Assembly: GCF_039532215.1 (NCBI RefSeq)
Contig: NZ_BAAARN010000002.1
Coordinates: 1-64,000 of the forward strand
Source: Pedococcus aerophilus
GTDB lineage: Bacteria; Actinomycetota; Actinomycetes; Actinomycetales; Dermatophilaceae
Reading direction: 5' to 3'
Length of the DNA stretch: 64,000 nucleotides
Part shown: piece by piece, positions 18,422-31,602 of the stretch
Numbering within the stretch: the stretch's first letter is position 1
How the letters are laid out: each line of letters starts with the position of its first letter
The notes under the pieces: generated by a model
The model's input: only the letters and a program-made list of their open reading frames with translations
Told to the model about the DNA's origin: nothing
Databases searched by the model: none
Position numbers and translations under genes: made by a program

Positions 18422-20235
18422 GCGGCCAGACCCACCCCGACGAGGTCAGGACCGACCACACCCGGCGCACCCTGCCGATCGCCGACTCGCGCGCCGTCTG
18501 GGAGCACACCCGCGAGCTGATGGCCCACCACCGCGGGCTGCTGGCGCGCGTCCTCGGCCTGCACGCCCTCGCCGCCCTGGCGGCGCTCGCCGCGCCGTGG
18601 CTCGTCGGTCGGCTCGTCGACGAGGTCAGCGGGCGAGGGAGCCTCGGAGCCGTCGACAAGATCGCCGTGGGCCTCGCCGTGGCGGTCGTTGCCCAGACCG
18701 GCCTGACGTGGGCGGCGCGGCGGCTGTCGTTCATCCTCGGCGAGACGGTGTTCGCCCAGCTGCGCGAGCAGTTCGTGGCGCGGGCGGTCAACCTGCCCCT
18801 GTCGACGGTCGAGCGCGCCGGCACCGGCGACCTCGTCGCCCGGACCACCAATGACGTCGAGGCGTTGTCGCACGTGGTGCGCTTCGGCATCCCGTCGCTG
18901 TTCGTCGCGGTGATGACGGTGCTGATGACGATCGTGGCGGCGCTGTTCACCTCGCCGCTCGCGAGCCTGGCGATCCTCGCCGGCCTGCCCTTCTACTGGT
19001 TCTCCACCCGGCGCTACCTGAGGTATGCCGCCAACGGTTACCTCTGGGAGCGCGCCACCTACGCCTCCCTCAACGGCGTCGTCGCCGAGACCGTCGACGG
19101 GGCGCGGACCATCGACGCCCTGTCGCTCGCCGGCGTGCGCCGGCACCGGTTCCACCAGGCGCTGCGCGAGTGCTACCGCGCCGAGCGCTACACGCTGGGG
19201 CTGCGGCTTCGGTGGTTCCCCTCGGTTGTCTTCGGCTACTACGTGCCCACGGCCACCGCGGTCCTGTGGGGTGGCTGGCTGGCGGTCAACGGCAACATCA
19301 CCGCCGGTGCCGCCACCGCCGTGACGCTCTACGTCCAACAGATGGTCGGGCCCCTCGACGAGGTGCTGAGCTGGCTCGACGAGATCCAGGTCGGGGCGAC
19401 CTCGCTGGCCCGGGTCATCGGTGTCGGCGCCGTCCCGCCCGACCGCACCGCCACCGGCGAGCACCCCGACGGGCCGGACCTGTCGGTCCAGGACGTCCGC
19501 TACTCCTACCGTCCCGGCCACGACGTCCTGCACGGCGTCAGCCTCGACCTGCGCCCCGGCGAGCGCCTGGCCATCGTCGGGCCCTCCGGCGCCGGAAAGT
19601 CCACCCTCGGACGCCTCATGGCCGGGGTCGACGGACCCCGCGAGGGCCGGATCGACGTCGGCGGCGTGCCCCTGGTCGACCTCGAGCTCGGAGAGCTGCG
19701 CGGCGAGGTCGCCCTCGTGACGCAGGAGCACCACGTGTTCGTCGGGTCCCTCGTCGACAACCTGCTCCTCGCGCGCCCGGAAGCCAGCCGTGACGACCTC
19801 GCCGACGCCCTGCGCGCCGTCGACGCGTGGGGATGGGCCGAGGGGCTGCCCGACGGCCTCGACACCGTCGTCGGCAGCGGCGGCCACATCCTCAGCGAGT
19901 CGCAGTCCCAGCAGCTGGCCCTCGCCCGGCTGGTGCTGGCCGACCCGCACACCCTCGTCCTGGACGAGGCGACCTCGCTGCTCGACCCGCGCGCCGCCCG
20001 GCACCTCGAGCGTTCGCTGGCCGCTGTCGTCCAGGGCCGCACCGTCGTCGCCATCGCCCACCGGCTGCACACCGCGCACGACGCCGACCGGGTCGCCGTC
20101 GTCGAGGACGGCCTCGTCAGCGAGATCGGCACCCACGACGAGCTGGTCGCCGCCGACGGCGCGTATGCCGCGTTGTGGGCGTCCTGGCGCGACGAGGCCC
20201 CCGCGAGCGGGCGCCGGAAGACTACCGGCGGGTAG
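18418..20235 (+). CDS. ABC exporter half-transporter with intact Walker motifs
   Basis: 605 residues, translationally coupled to the previous subunit by an ATGA overlap. The membrane domain covers about 35-325. The ATPase domain has Walker A GPSGAGKST (388-396, Lys394), Walker B Asp516-Glu517 (LVLDEATS) and switch His548 (IAHRL). Its own signature motif is LSESQ (492-496) instead of LSGGQ. With the partner's intact signature and missing Walker A, this gives exactly one working and one dead ATP site, as known for heterodimeric exporters such as TM287/288. Export from the cytoplasm is likely; substrate not predictable. Confidence 0.9.
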   Translation: MSGQTHPDEVRTDHTRRTLPIADSRAVWEHTRELMAHHRGLLARVLGLHALAALAALAAPWLVGRLVDEVSGRGSLGAVDKIAVGLAVAVVAQTGLTWAARRLSFILGETVFAQLREQFVARAVNLPLSTVERAGTGDLVARTTNDVEALSHVVRFGIPSLFVAVMTVLMTIVAALFTSPLASLAILAGLPFYWFSTRRYLRYAANGYLWERATYASLNGVVAETVDGARTIDALSLAGVRRHRFHQALRECYRAERYTLGLRLRWFPSVVFGYYVPTATAVLWGGWLAVNGNITAGAATAVTLYVQQMVGPLDEVLSWLDEIQVGATSLARVIGVGAVPPDRTATGEHPDGPDLSVQDVRYSYRPGHDVLHGVSLDLRPGERLAIVGPSGAGKSTLGRLMAGVDGPREGRIDVGGVPLVDLELGELRGEVALVTQEHHVFVGSLVDNLLLARPEASRDDLADALRAVDAWGWAEGLPDGLDTVVGSGGHILSESQSQQLALARLVLADPHTLVLDEATSLLDPRAARHLERSLAAVVQGRTVVAIAHRLHTAHDADRVAVVEDGLVSEIGTHDELVAADGAYAALWASWRDEAPASGRRKTTGG

Positions 20236-20270
20236 GGCGTAACCCCCGTCCGAAGCCGTCGTTGACCGGG

Positions 20271-20316
20271 TGGTGTGGCTGGAGATCCCACCCCCGGCTC
20301 ATCTCCAGCCACACCA
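20271..20316. terminator. perfect 16-bp hairpin between convergent genes
   Basis: Arms 20271-20286 and 20301-20316 are perfect inverted repeats (TGGTGTGGCTGGAGAT) around a 14-nt loop. It lies between the ABC exporter and the GMC oxidoreductase stops, so it can act on both strands. No clear U tract. Confidence 0.7.
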
Positions 20317-20320
20317 GTCA

Positions 20321-20365
20321 GAGGCGGCGGTCGCGGGATGCAGGGATCCCTCCGACCGCCGCCTC
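20321..20365. terminator. second hairpin between the same convergent genes
   Basis: Arms 20321-20333 and 20353-20365 are perfect (GAGGCGGCGGTCG). It sits 4 bp from the first hairpin and nearer the GMC gene stop, giving a tandem bidirectional terminator. Confidence 0.65.
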
Positions 20366-20384
20366 CGACGTGCGGGGGTGGTCG

Positions 20385-22127
20385 TCAGGAGGCGCCGTAC
20401 CGCGTCACGGCGGGGTTGGCCGCCTTGACGGGTTCGAGCGCCAGGTAGCCCTCGCCCTGTGCGGGCCGCGGGTCGTGCTCGCCCTTGTTGGGCCACAACG
20501 ACATCGCGCGCTCGGCCTGGGCGGTGATGCTCAGCGACGGGTTGACACCGAGGTTCGCCGAGATGGCGGAGCCGTCGACGACGTGCAGGTCGGGGTAGTG
20601 CCAGACGCGCTGGTAGCCATCGATGACGCCGCGCTCCGGGCTCGAGCCGATCGCCACTCCCCCGAGGAAGTGCGCCGTCATCGGGATGTTGGCGACCTCT
20701 CCGAGGCTGCCGCCGGCGAAGGCGCGCAGACCGGTCGCCTCCGAGAGCCGCGCGGCGAGCGCCTTCATCGATTCCTGGCCGGCCGGGATGTACGTCGGGT
20801 TGGGCTCGCCGTGGCCCTGCCGGGAGGTCAGCCCCCGGCCGCCGAACCGCCCTCGGGTGCCGGTGACGCGCAGCGAGTTGTCGCGGCTCTGCATGATCAG
20901 GCCGATGATGGTGCGCTCGCTCCACCGGTACTGCGAGAAGGAGCGCACGAAGACCACCGGGTGCTTCACCGCCTCCACGAGGAACTGGACGGGTCGGGGC
21001 AGCCGGTCGCCGGGGACCATGATCGTCGCCATCGCCCCCATGAGGTTGGAGCCGGGACCGTAGCGGCAGTTCTCGACATGGGTGTCGGCAGTGGGGTGGA
21101 ACGACGAGGTGATCGCGACGCCCCTGGACAGGTTCTCGCCCCGCGGGACCTTCTCGACCATCACGCCGTTGAGGGCCTCGGAGTTGGTGCGGGTCAGGTG
21201 GCCCAGGCGCGAGGAGAGCCTCGGCAGGGCGCCGTTCTGGCGCAGCGTGTGCAACAGCTTCTGCGTCCCCCACGTCCCGCCGGCGAAGACGACCTGGTCG
21301 GCGGTGACGGTGCGACGGTCCTTGCGCAGCCACGCCCCCGTCGCCTCGTGCGACACGGCATACCCACCGCCACGGCGCGGGGCCACGCGCACCACGGTCC
21401 GCATCGGCTCGATGGTCGCGCCGAGGTTCTCGGCGAGGGCGAGGTAGTTCTTCACCAACGTGTTCTTCGCGCCGACCCGGCAGCCGACCATGCAGTTGCC
21501 GCACTGGGTGCAGCCCGTGCGCTCCGGTCCGGCACCGCCGAAGTACGGGTCGGGGACGCGCTTGCCCGGCATGCCGTAGAAGACACCGGTCGGGGTCTTG
21601 CGGAACGTGTCGCCGACACCGAGGTCCTCGGCGGTGCGGCGCATGACGTCCTCGACGATCCCCTCGCACGGGTTCGTGACGACACCGAGCATCGCCGTGG
21701 CCGTCGAGTAGTGCTGCTCTAGCTCGGACTGCCAGTCGGTGATGTCGGCCCACTGCGGGTCCTTGAAGAACGGCTCGGGCGGCACGTAGAGGGTGTTGGC
21801 GTAGTTGAGCGAGCCGCCACCGACCCCCGCCCCGGCCAGCACCATGACATCGGGGAGGCGGTGGATCCGCTGCACCCCAAAGCATTTCAGCTTCGGCGCC
21901 CACAGGTAGCTGCGCACGTCCCACGACGTCCTGGCGAAGTCCTCGTCGCGGAACCGGCGGCCCGACTCGATGACGTGGACCCGGTAGCCCTTCTCCACGA
22001 GGCGCAGCGCGGTCACCGACCCGCCGAATCCCGACCCGACCACCAGGACGTCGACGTGGCTTCCCGCGGGCAGCGCGCCGTCGTCGCCGGAGGGCAGGCT
22101 GGAGGAGCTCTCGGCCGGGGCGCTCAT
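20385..22127 (-). CDS. GMC oxidoreductase, cholesterol-oxidase (ChoD)-like
   Basis: 580 residues. Start at 22127 overlaps the aldehyde dehydrogenase stop as ATGA. The FAD-binding motif GSGFGG (31-36) follows a beta strand, with a second flavin-linked block GAGVGGGSLNYAN around 99-111. A four-cysteine block C206-x2-C209-x2-C212-x3-C216 (GCTQCGNCMVGC) is typical of this ChoD-like branch and may hold a metal or Fe-S cluster. The C-terminus has HVVDGSAISANLGVNPSLSITA, the usual GMC end. In M. tuberculosis a ChoD gene also lies beside guaB3/guaB2. Substrate could be a sterol or another alcohol; oxidising an alcohol to an aldehyde would feed the coupled dehydrogenase. Confidence 0.85.
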   Translation of the reverse strand: MSAPAESSSSLPSGDDGALPAGSHVDVLVVGSGFGGSVTALRLVEKGYRVHVIESGRRFRDEDFARTSWDVRSYLWAPKLKCFGVQRIHRLPDVMVLAGAGVGGGSLNYANTLYVPPEPFFKDPQWADITDWQSELEQHYSTATAMLGVVTNPCEGIVEDVMRRTAEDLGVGDTFRKTPTGVFYGMPGKRVPDPYFGGAGPERTGCTQCGNCMVGCRVGAKNTLVKNYLALAENLGATIEPMRTVVRVAPRRGGGYAVSHEATGAWLRKDRRTVTADQVVFAGGTWGTQKLLHTLRQNGALPRLSSRLGHLTRTNSEALNGVMVEKVPRGENLSRGVAITSSFHPTADTHVENCRYGPGSNLMGAMATIMVPGDRLPRPVQFLVEAVKHPVVFVRSFSQYRWSERTIIGLIMQSRDNSLRVTGTRGRFGGRGLTSRQGHGEPNPTYIPAGQESMKALAARLSEATGLRAFAGGSLGEVANIPMTAHFLGGVAIGSSPERGVIDGYQRVWHYPDLHVVDGSAISANLGVNPSLSITAQAERAMSLWPNKGEHDPRPAQGEGYLALEPVKAANPAVTRYGAS

Positions 22128-23716
22128 CGGCGACCGACCGCCTTGAGGGTCCGCAGCGCGGCGGTCATGACACGCGCGTAGCCCTCCTCCGACAGCCCCA
22201 GCGAGGGAGCGATCGGAAGGAGGTACTGCGCGGTGACGTTCTGCGACTCCGTGTACTTGAGGATGCCCTCGGCCCCGTGGCGACGCCCCACCCCGGACTG
22301 CTTCATGCCACCCATCGGAGCGGCCACACTCCCCCACGCGGCGGCATACCCCTCGTTGACGTTGACCGTGCCGACGGCGATCGCCGTGCCGATCCGCCGT
22401 CCACGCGCCACGTCGCGGGTCCAGACCGAGGCGTTGAGGCCGTAGTCGGTGTCGTTCGCGAGTCGGATCGCCTCGTCGTCGCTGTGCACGCGGTAGATCG
22501 ACACGACCGGCCCGAAGGTCTCGTCGTCGCGGACGTCCATCGCGGCCGTGACCCCGGTCAGGACGGTCGGCTCGTGGAAGAACGGCCCGAGGTCGGGTCG
22601 GGCACGTCCGCCGGTGAGGACCCGGGCGCCCTTGGCCCGGGCGTCGTCGACGTGCGCGGTCACCCGGTCCAGCTGGGCCTGCGAGACGAGCGACCCCATG
22701 TCGGTGCCGAACTCCAGCGCCGGCCCGAGCGTCATCGCCCCGACCGCCTCGACGAACCGCGTCGTGAACTCGTCGGCGATGCTGTCGTGGACGATCAGCC
22801 GCTCCACGGAGATGCAGAGCTGACCGGCCGACGAGAAGCAGGCGCGGACCGCACCAGCGACGGCCTTGTCGAGGTCCGCGTCGTCGGCGACGTACATCGC
22901 GTTCTTCCCGCCGAGCTCCAGGCTGTACCCCGCCAGCCGGCCGGCCACCGACACCGCGACGCTGCGACCGGTCGCCGTCGAGCCCGTGAAGCAGACGTAG
23001 TCGGCGAGGTCGACGACGGCCTGCCCGACGTTCGCCCCGTCACCGAGGACGACCTGGAGCACCGACTCCGGCAGCCCGGCTTCGGTGAGCAGCTGGACCA
23101 CCCGCAGGGCGGTGAGCGAGGCCTGCAGGTCGGGGCGCAGGACGACGGCGTTGCCGGCCATGATCGCCGGGATCGCGTCAGTGATCGCCAGCGACAGCGG
23201 GTAGTTCCACGGGCTGACGATGCCCACCACCCCCCGCGGGTGGTGGTGCTCGGTCGTCTGGGTCAGGACGGGGAACAGCCCGGCGCGACGCCACGGTCGC
23301 AGGTATGCCGCCGCGGAGCGGCCGTAGTGCCGCGCCACCAGGGCGACGTCGGCGACCTCCTCGAAGGCCTGGCCCCGCGTCTTGCCGGACTCGAGCTGGA
23401 CCACGTCGAGCAGCTCGACCTGTCGGTCGAGCACGAGGTCGTGGAACCGCAGCATGATCCGCTCGCGGACCTCCATCGGCGTCCGCGACCACGCGCGCTG
23501 GGCTGCGCGCGCGGCGTCCACGGCGACGGCGACGTCCTCGCGGGTCGACAGCGGCAGCGAGGCGAGGGGCGCCCCGGTCATCGGGGTGTGGCTCACGTGG
23601 TGCTCCGCGCGGGGCGCGGCGACCACCCTCCGGGCCAGCCGTCGGACGAGGGCCGGGTCCACGGCATACGTCGCGGTGGGGTCGGTCTCGGGGTCGGCGA
23701 TGAGGTCCGGAGCCAT
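22124..23716 (-). CDS. aldehyde dehydrogenase, succinate-semialdehyde dehydrogenase type
   Basis: 530 residues from the ATG at 23716, chosen because TACGCT lies 6 nt upstream; a GTG 24 bp earlier is possible. Catalytic Cys301 (SSAGQLCIS) and general base Glu267 (LELGGKN) are present, as are the NAD-site PWNYPL (169-174) and FTGST. The family oxidises aldehydes to acids with NAD(P). Overall sequence looks like GabD2-type enzymes. It is followed by the GMC oxidoreductase with ATGA overlap, suggesting an alcohol to aldehyde to acid pathway. A palindrome over its probable -35 suggests repressor control. Confidence 0.88.
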   Translation of the reverse strand: MAPDLIADPETDPTATYAVDPALVRRLARRVVAAPRAEHHVSHTPMTGAPLASLPLSTREDVAVAVDAARAAQRAWSRTPMEVRERIMLRFHDLVLDRQVELLDVVQLESGKTRGQAFEEVADVALVARHYGRSAAAYLRPWRRAGLFPVLTQTTEHHHPRGVVGIVSPWNYPLSLAITDAIPAIMAGNAVVLRPDLQASLTALRVVQLLTEAGLPESVLQVVLGDGANVGQAVVDLADYVCFTGSTATGRSVAVSVAGRLAGYSLELGGKNAMYVADDADLDKAVAGAVRACFSSAGQLCISVERLIVHDSIADEFTTRFVEAVGAMTLGPALEFGTDMGSLVSQAQLDRVTAHVDDARAKGARVLTGGRARPDLGPFFHEPTVLTGVTAAMDVRDDETFGPVVSIYRVHSDDEAIRLANDTDYGLNASVWTRDVARGRRIGTAIAVGTVNVNEGYAAAWGSVAAPMGGMKQSGVGRRHGAEGILKYTESQNVTAQYLLPIAPSLGLSEEGYARVMTAALRTLKAVGRR

Positions 23717-23722
23717 AGGGGC

Positions 23723-23728
23723 AGCGTA
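23723..23728 (-). promoter_or_regulatory. candidate -10 element for aldehyde dehydrogenase operon
   Basis: TACGCT on the minus strand, 6 nt before the ATG at 23716. The matching -35 position falls inside the palindrome at 23743-23758. Confidence 0.5.
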
Positions 23729-23742
23729 GGTGCGGCCCACGG

Positions 23743-23758
23743 TTATTACCAGTAGTAA
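23743..23758. promoter_or_regulatory. AT-rich palindromic operator candidate
   Basis: TTATTACCAGTAGTAA, an imperfect palindrome (7-bp arms with one mismatch, 2-bp centre). It stands out in 75% GC DNA and overlaps the expected -35 of the aldehyde dehydrogenase/GMC operon. A TetR-family repressor site is likely. No regulator gene is next to it in the window. Confidence 0.55.
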
Positions 23759-23770
23759 GTTAGCGCCGTC

Positions 23771-24892
23771 TCACGTGGCCTGGTAGGGCGCGACGACGAC
23801 CTCGACGCGCTGGAACTCCTTGAGGTCGGAGTAGCCCGTGGTGGCCATCGCCCGGCGCAGCGCACCGATGAGGTTGGTCTGGCCGGAGGCCGTGCGACCC
23901 GGCCCGAAGAGGATCTGCTCGAGCGGCGCGATGGCACCGACCTCGACGCGCGAACCACGCGGCAGCTCCTGGTGGTGCGCCTCGGGGCCCCAGTGCAGGC
24001 CGCGCCCGGGGGCGTCGGTCGCGCGGGCGAGGGCGGCACCGAGCATGACGGCGTCGGCGCCGCAGGCCACGGCCTTGACGATGTCGCCACTGTCGCCCAT
24101 GCCGCCGTCGGCGATGACGTGGACGTAGCGACCACCGGACTCGTCGAGGTAGTCGCGGCGGGCCGCGGCGACGTCGGCGATGGCGCTGGCCATCGGGGCG
24201 TGGATGCCGAGCGTGCGACGGGTGGTGTGCGCCGCTCCCCCGCCGAACCCGACGAGGACACCTGCGGCGCCGGTCCGCATGAGGTGCAGGGCAGCGGTGT
24301 ACGAGGCTGCGCCGCCGACGATCACGGGGACGTCGAGCTCGTAGATGAAGCGCTTGAGGTTCAGCGGCTCGGCGCGACCCGAGACGTGCTCGGCGCTGAC
24401 CGTGGTGCCGCGGATGACGAACAGGTCGACCCCGGCGTCGACGACGTGCTTCCAGAACTGCTGGGTGCGCTGCGGGCTGAGGGCACCGGCCACGGTCACG
24501 CCGGCGGCACGAACCTGCTTGAGCCGCTCGACGATGAGCTCGGGCTGGATCTCGGCGGCGTAGATCTCCTGCATCCGCGCGGTGGCGGTGGCCGGGTCGA
24601 GCGTCGCGATCTCCGCGAGCAGCGGGCTCGGGTCGTCGTACCGCGTCCACAGCCCCTCTAGGTCGAGGACGGGCAGGCCGCCGAGGTTGCCGAGCTTGAT
24701 CGCGGACTCGGGGCTCATCACCGAGTCCATCGGGGCCGCGATGACCGGGATGTCGAAGTGGTAGGCGTCGATCTGCCAGCCCACCGACACCTCTTCGGGG
24801 TCGCGGGTGCGGCGGGACGGGACGACGGCGATGTCGTCGAAGGAGTAGGCCCGACGGCCGCGCTTGCCTCGGCCGATCTCGATCTCAGTCAC
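23771..24892 (-). CDS. guaB3: GuaB3 family IMP dehydrogenase-related protein
   Basis: 373 residues, a TIM barrel of the IMPDH/GMP reductase superfamily without CBS domains. The phosphate-binding segments are clear (ADGGMGDSGDIVKAVACGADAVMLG). In true IMPDH the loop GSICTT carries the catalytic Cys. Here the aligned loop is GAAHTT (about 219-224), with His222 where Cys should be. Actinobacterial GuaB3 proteins commonly look like this and their reaction is not settled. Start GTG at 24892, with TAGCCT 6 nt upstream. It lies between guaB2 and the dehydrogenase operon, as in mycobacteria. Confidence 0.88.
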   Translation of the reverse strand: MTEIEIGRGKRGRRAYSFDDIAVVPSRRTRDPEEVSVGWQIDAYHFDIPVIAAPMDSVMSPESAIKLGNLGGLPVLDLEGLWTRYDDPSPLLAEIATLDPATATARMQEIYAAEIQPELIVERLKQVRAAGVTVAGALSPQRTQQFWKHVVDAGVDLFVIRGTTVSAEHVSGRAEPLNLKRFIYELDVPVIVGGAASYTAALHLMRTGAAGVLVGFGGGAAHTTRRTLGIHAPMASAIADVAAARRDYLDESGGRYVHVIADGGMGDSGDIVKAVACGADAVMLGAALARATDAPGRGLHWGPEAHHQELPRGSRVEVGAIAPLEQILFGPGRTASGQTNLIGALRRAMATTGYSDLKEFQRVEVVVAPYQAT

Positions 24893-24898
24893 CGCGCA

Positions 24899-24904
24899 AG
24901 GCTA
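24899..24904 (-). promoter_or_regulatory. candidate -10 element for guaB3
   Basis: TAGCCT on the minus strand, 6 nt before the GTG at 24892; leaderless start likely. Confidence 0.45.
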
Positions 24905-24932
24905 TCGGCCACGGACCCGAGTGCGAAAAGGC

Positions 24933-24976
24933 GATGTCCCGCCGCCGGGTGAGGGGGGTGCCGGCGGCGGGACATC
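24933..24976 (-). terminator. 16-bp hairpin with T-run downstream of guaB2
   Basis: Arms 24933-24948 and 24961-24976 are perfect (GATGTCCCGCCGCCGG), loop of 12 nt. On the minus strand the stem is followed within 3 nt by TTTT. This is the best intrinsic terminator seen here and would end guaB2 transcription before the guaB3 promoter. Confidence 0.75.
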
Positions 24977-25115
24977 TTGGATCGTCGTGCCCGCACGACG
25001 GCGGGACGCGACGAGTCAGCGGGCTGACAGCCCTGCTGCGACCACGGGGGACAGGTCGTACCGGCAGCCTAGGAGCGCGACGGCAGTTGACGGCTCAACC
25101 GGATTGCGTAGCGGC

Positions 25116-25151
25116 GACTGGACACCGGACTGGACACCGTTCTGGACACCG
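25116..25151. repeat. 12-bp tandem repeat, three copies
   Basis: GACTGGACACCG occurs twice exactly and once as TTCTGGACACCG, head to tail, between guaB2 and guaB3. Probably a replication-slippage repeat. Confidence 0.75.
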
Positions 25152-25170
25152 AAGCCCGTCCGCCGGTGAA

Positions 25171-25216
25171 CACCCAGCCGCGTCCGCGGGTGGCACCCAG
25201 CCGCGTCCGCAGGTGC
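25171..25216. repeat. 23-bp tandem repeat, two copies
   Basis: Copies at 25171-25193 and 25194-25216 share CACCCAGCCGCGTCCGC and differ at two positions. The second copy contributes to the hairpin at 25201-25224. Confidence 0.7.
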
Positions 25217-25224
25217 GGACGCGG
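25201..25224 (-). terminator. hairpin just after the guaB2 stop
   Basis: Perfect 10-bp arms (CCGCGTCCGC) around a 4-nt loop, 7 bp after the guaB2 stop codon. No U tract follows, as is common in Actinobacteria. The rest of the 338-bp gap between guaB2 and guaB3 holds the repeats and the T-run terminator listed here, and no gene. Confidence 0.6.
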
Positions 25225-25230
25225 CGAGAG

Positions 25231-29104
<3,874 letters not shown>

Positions 29105-29169
29105 TCCCCCACCACAGCGTCGCACCGAGGGCGACCGTGCGCCATACCCGCAGGCTTCCGGGCATGCAG

Positions 29170-29205
29170 GAGGGCCCGCCCCCACCGTGGTGGGGACGGG
29201 CCCTC
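29170..29205 (-). terminator. GC-rich hairpin after groEL
   Basis: 17-nt arms with one mismatch (GAGGGCCCG... paired with ...CGGGCCCTC), tiny loop. It lies between the groEL stop and the sigma-like gene and probably ends the groES-groEL transcript. No U tract. Confidence 0.55.
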
Positions 29206-29243
29206 GAGGTATGGCGCGGGGTCCCCCGCGCGTCACCGGCTCA

Positions 29244-30933
<1,690 letters not shown>

Positions 30934-30962
30934 TTAGCAGCGAAAAACGGGGAACGAAGGCA

Positions 30963-31002
30963 ACATGCCCTGTATGCCGACCAGTCGGCATACAGGGCAT
31001 GT
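30963..31002 (-). promoter_or_regulatory. perfect 18-bp hairpin between groES and groEL
   Basis: Arms 30963-30980 and 30985-31002 (ACATGCCCTGTATGCCGA and its complement), 4-nt loop CCAG. It lies 20 bp after the groES stop and 41 bp before groEL. It could attenuate transcription, be an RNase processing site, or protect 3' ends so that GroES and GroEL are made in different amounts. Each arm holds the recurring GTATGCC word. Confidence 0.75.
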
Positions 31003-31022
31003 CACTCACGCGGTGCGGATGC

Positions 31023-31316
31023 TCAGCCGACGATGGCGAGGATGTCGCGCGCGGACAGGATGAGGTACTCCTGGCCGCCGTGCTTGATCTCGGTGCCGCC
31101 GTACTTGCTGTAGATGACCCGGTCGCCGACGGTGACGTCGAGCGGGACGCGGTTGCCGTTGTCGTCGATCCGGCCGGGACCGATCGCGAGGACCTCGCCC
31201 TCCTGGGGCTTCTCCTTCGCGGTGTCCGGGATGACGAGACCGGACGCAGTGGTCTGCTCGGCCTCGACGGACTTGACGACGATGCGGTCTTCGAGCGGCT
31301 TGATGGAAACCGACAC
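31023..31316 (-). CDS. groS: co-chaperonin GroES
   Basis: 97 residues from GTG 31316, supported by GGGGAGG 8 nt upstream. The mobile loop and lid sequence are normal: [39 protein letters not shown] in outline, then a [17 protein letters not shown] end. GroES caps the GroEL ring. First gene of the heat-shock operon under HrcA/CIRCE. Confidence 0.97.
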   Translation of the reverse strand: MSVSIKPLEDRIVVKSVEAEQTTASGLVIPDTAKEKPQEGEVLAIGPGRIDDNGNRVPLDVTVGDRVIYSKYGGTEIKHGGQEYLILSARDILAIVG

Positions 31317-31431
31317 GATGGTGACCTCCCCTTCGGGAATGTCGAAAGTGGACAGGTGGATGGTGCTGGTGCTGCAGGTGGTGCGAGTGCTGCCGGGCGG
31401 TCGCCGTCGCGGGGATCGACCGACTGGCTGG

Positions 31432-31458
31432 CTGGCACTCGACGAACCTGAGTGCCAA
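31432..31458 (-). promoter_or_regulatory. CIRCE operator (HrcA site) 2
   Basis: CTGGCACTC, 9 nt, GAGTGCCAA. It covers the expected transcription start of groES and follows the CIRCE consensus TTAGCACTC-N9-GAGTGCTAA with three changes. Confidence 0.85.
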
Positions 31459-31462
31459 CGCA

Positions 31463-31492
31463 AATCTAGGCTCGTGGTTAGCACTCGGTCAA
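31463..31492 (-). promoter_or_regulatory. groES promoter
   Basis: On the minus strand, TTGACC (31487-31492), 18 bp, TAGATT (31463-31468). A housekeeping-sigma promoter placed between and overlapping the two CIRCE elements, so HrcA binding would block it. Confidence 0.75.
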
Positions 31493-31504
31493 CTCGAGTG
31501 CCAG
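31478..31504 (-). promoter_or_regulatory. CIRCE operator (HrcA site) 1
   Basis: TTAGCACTC, 9 nt, GAGTGCCAG: the left arm matches consensus exactly and the right arm 7 of 9. It overlaps the groES -35. Confidence 0.88.
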
Positions 31505-31602
31505 ACGTTCTCCGTCCGTTCGCCGAGGGCTGATCCGGCCCGGCGGCCACAGTCGCCGGAAACCCGGTTGCGGTGGAGGCCGGCACCCGGAAGGTTCGGG
31601 CC

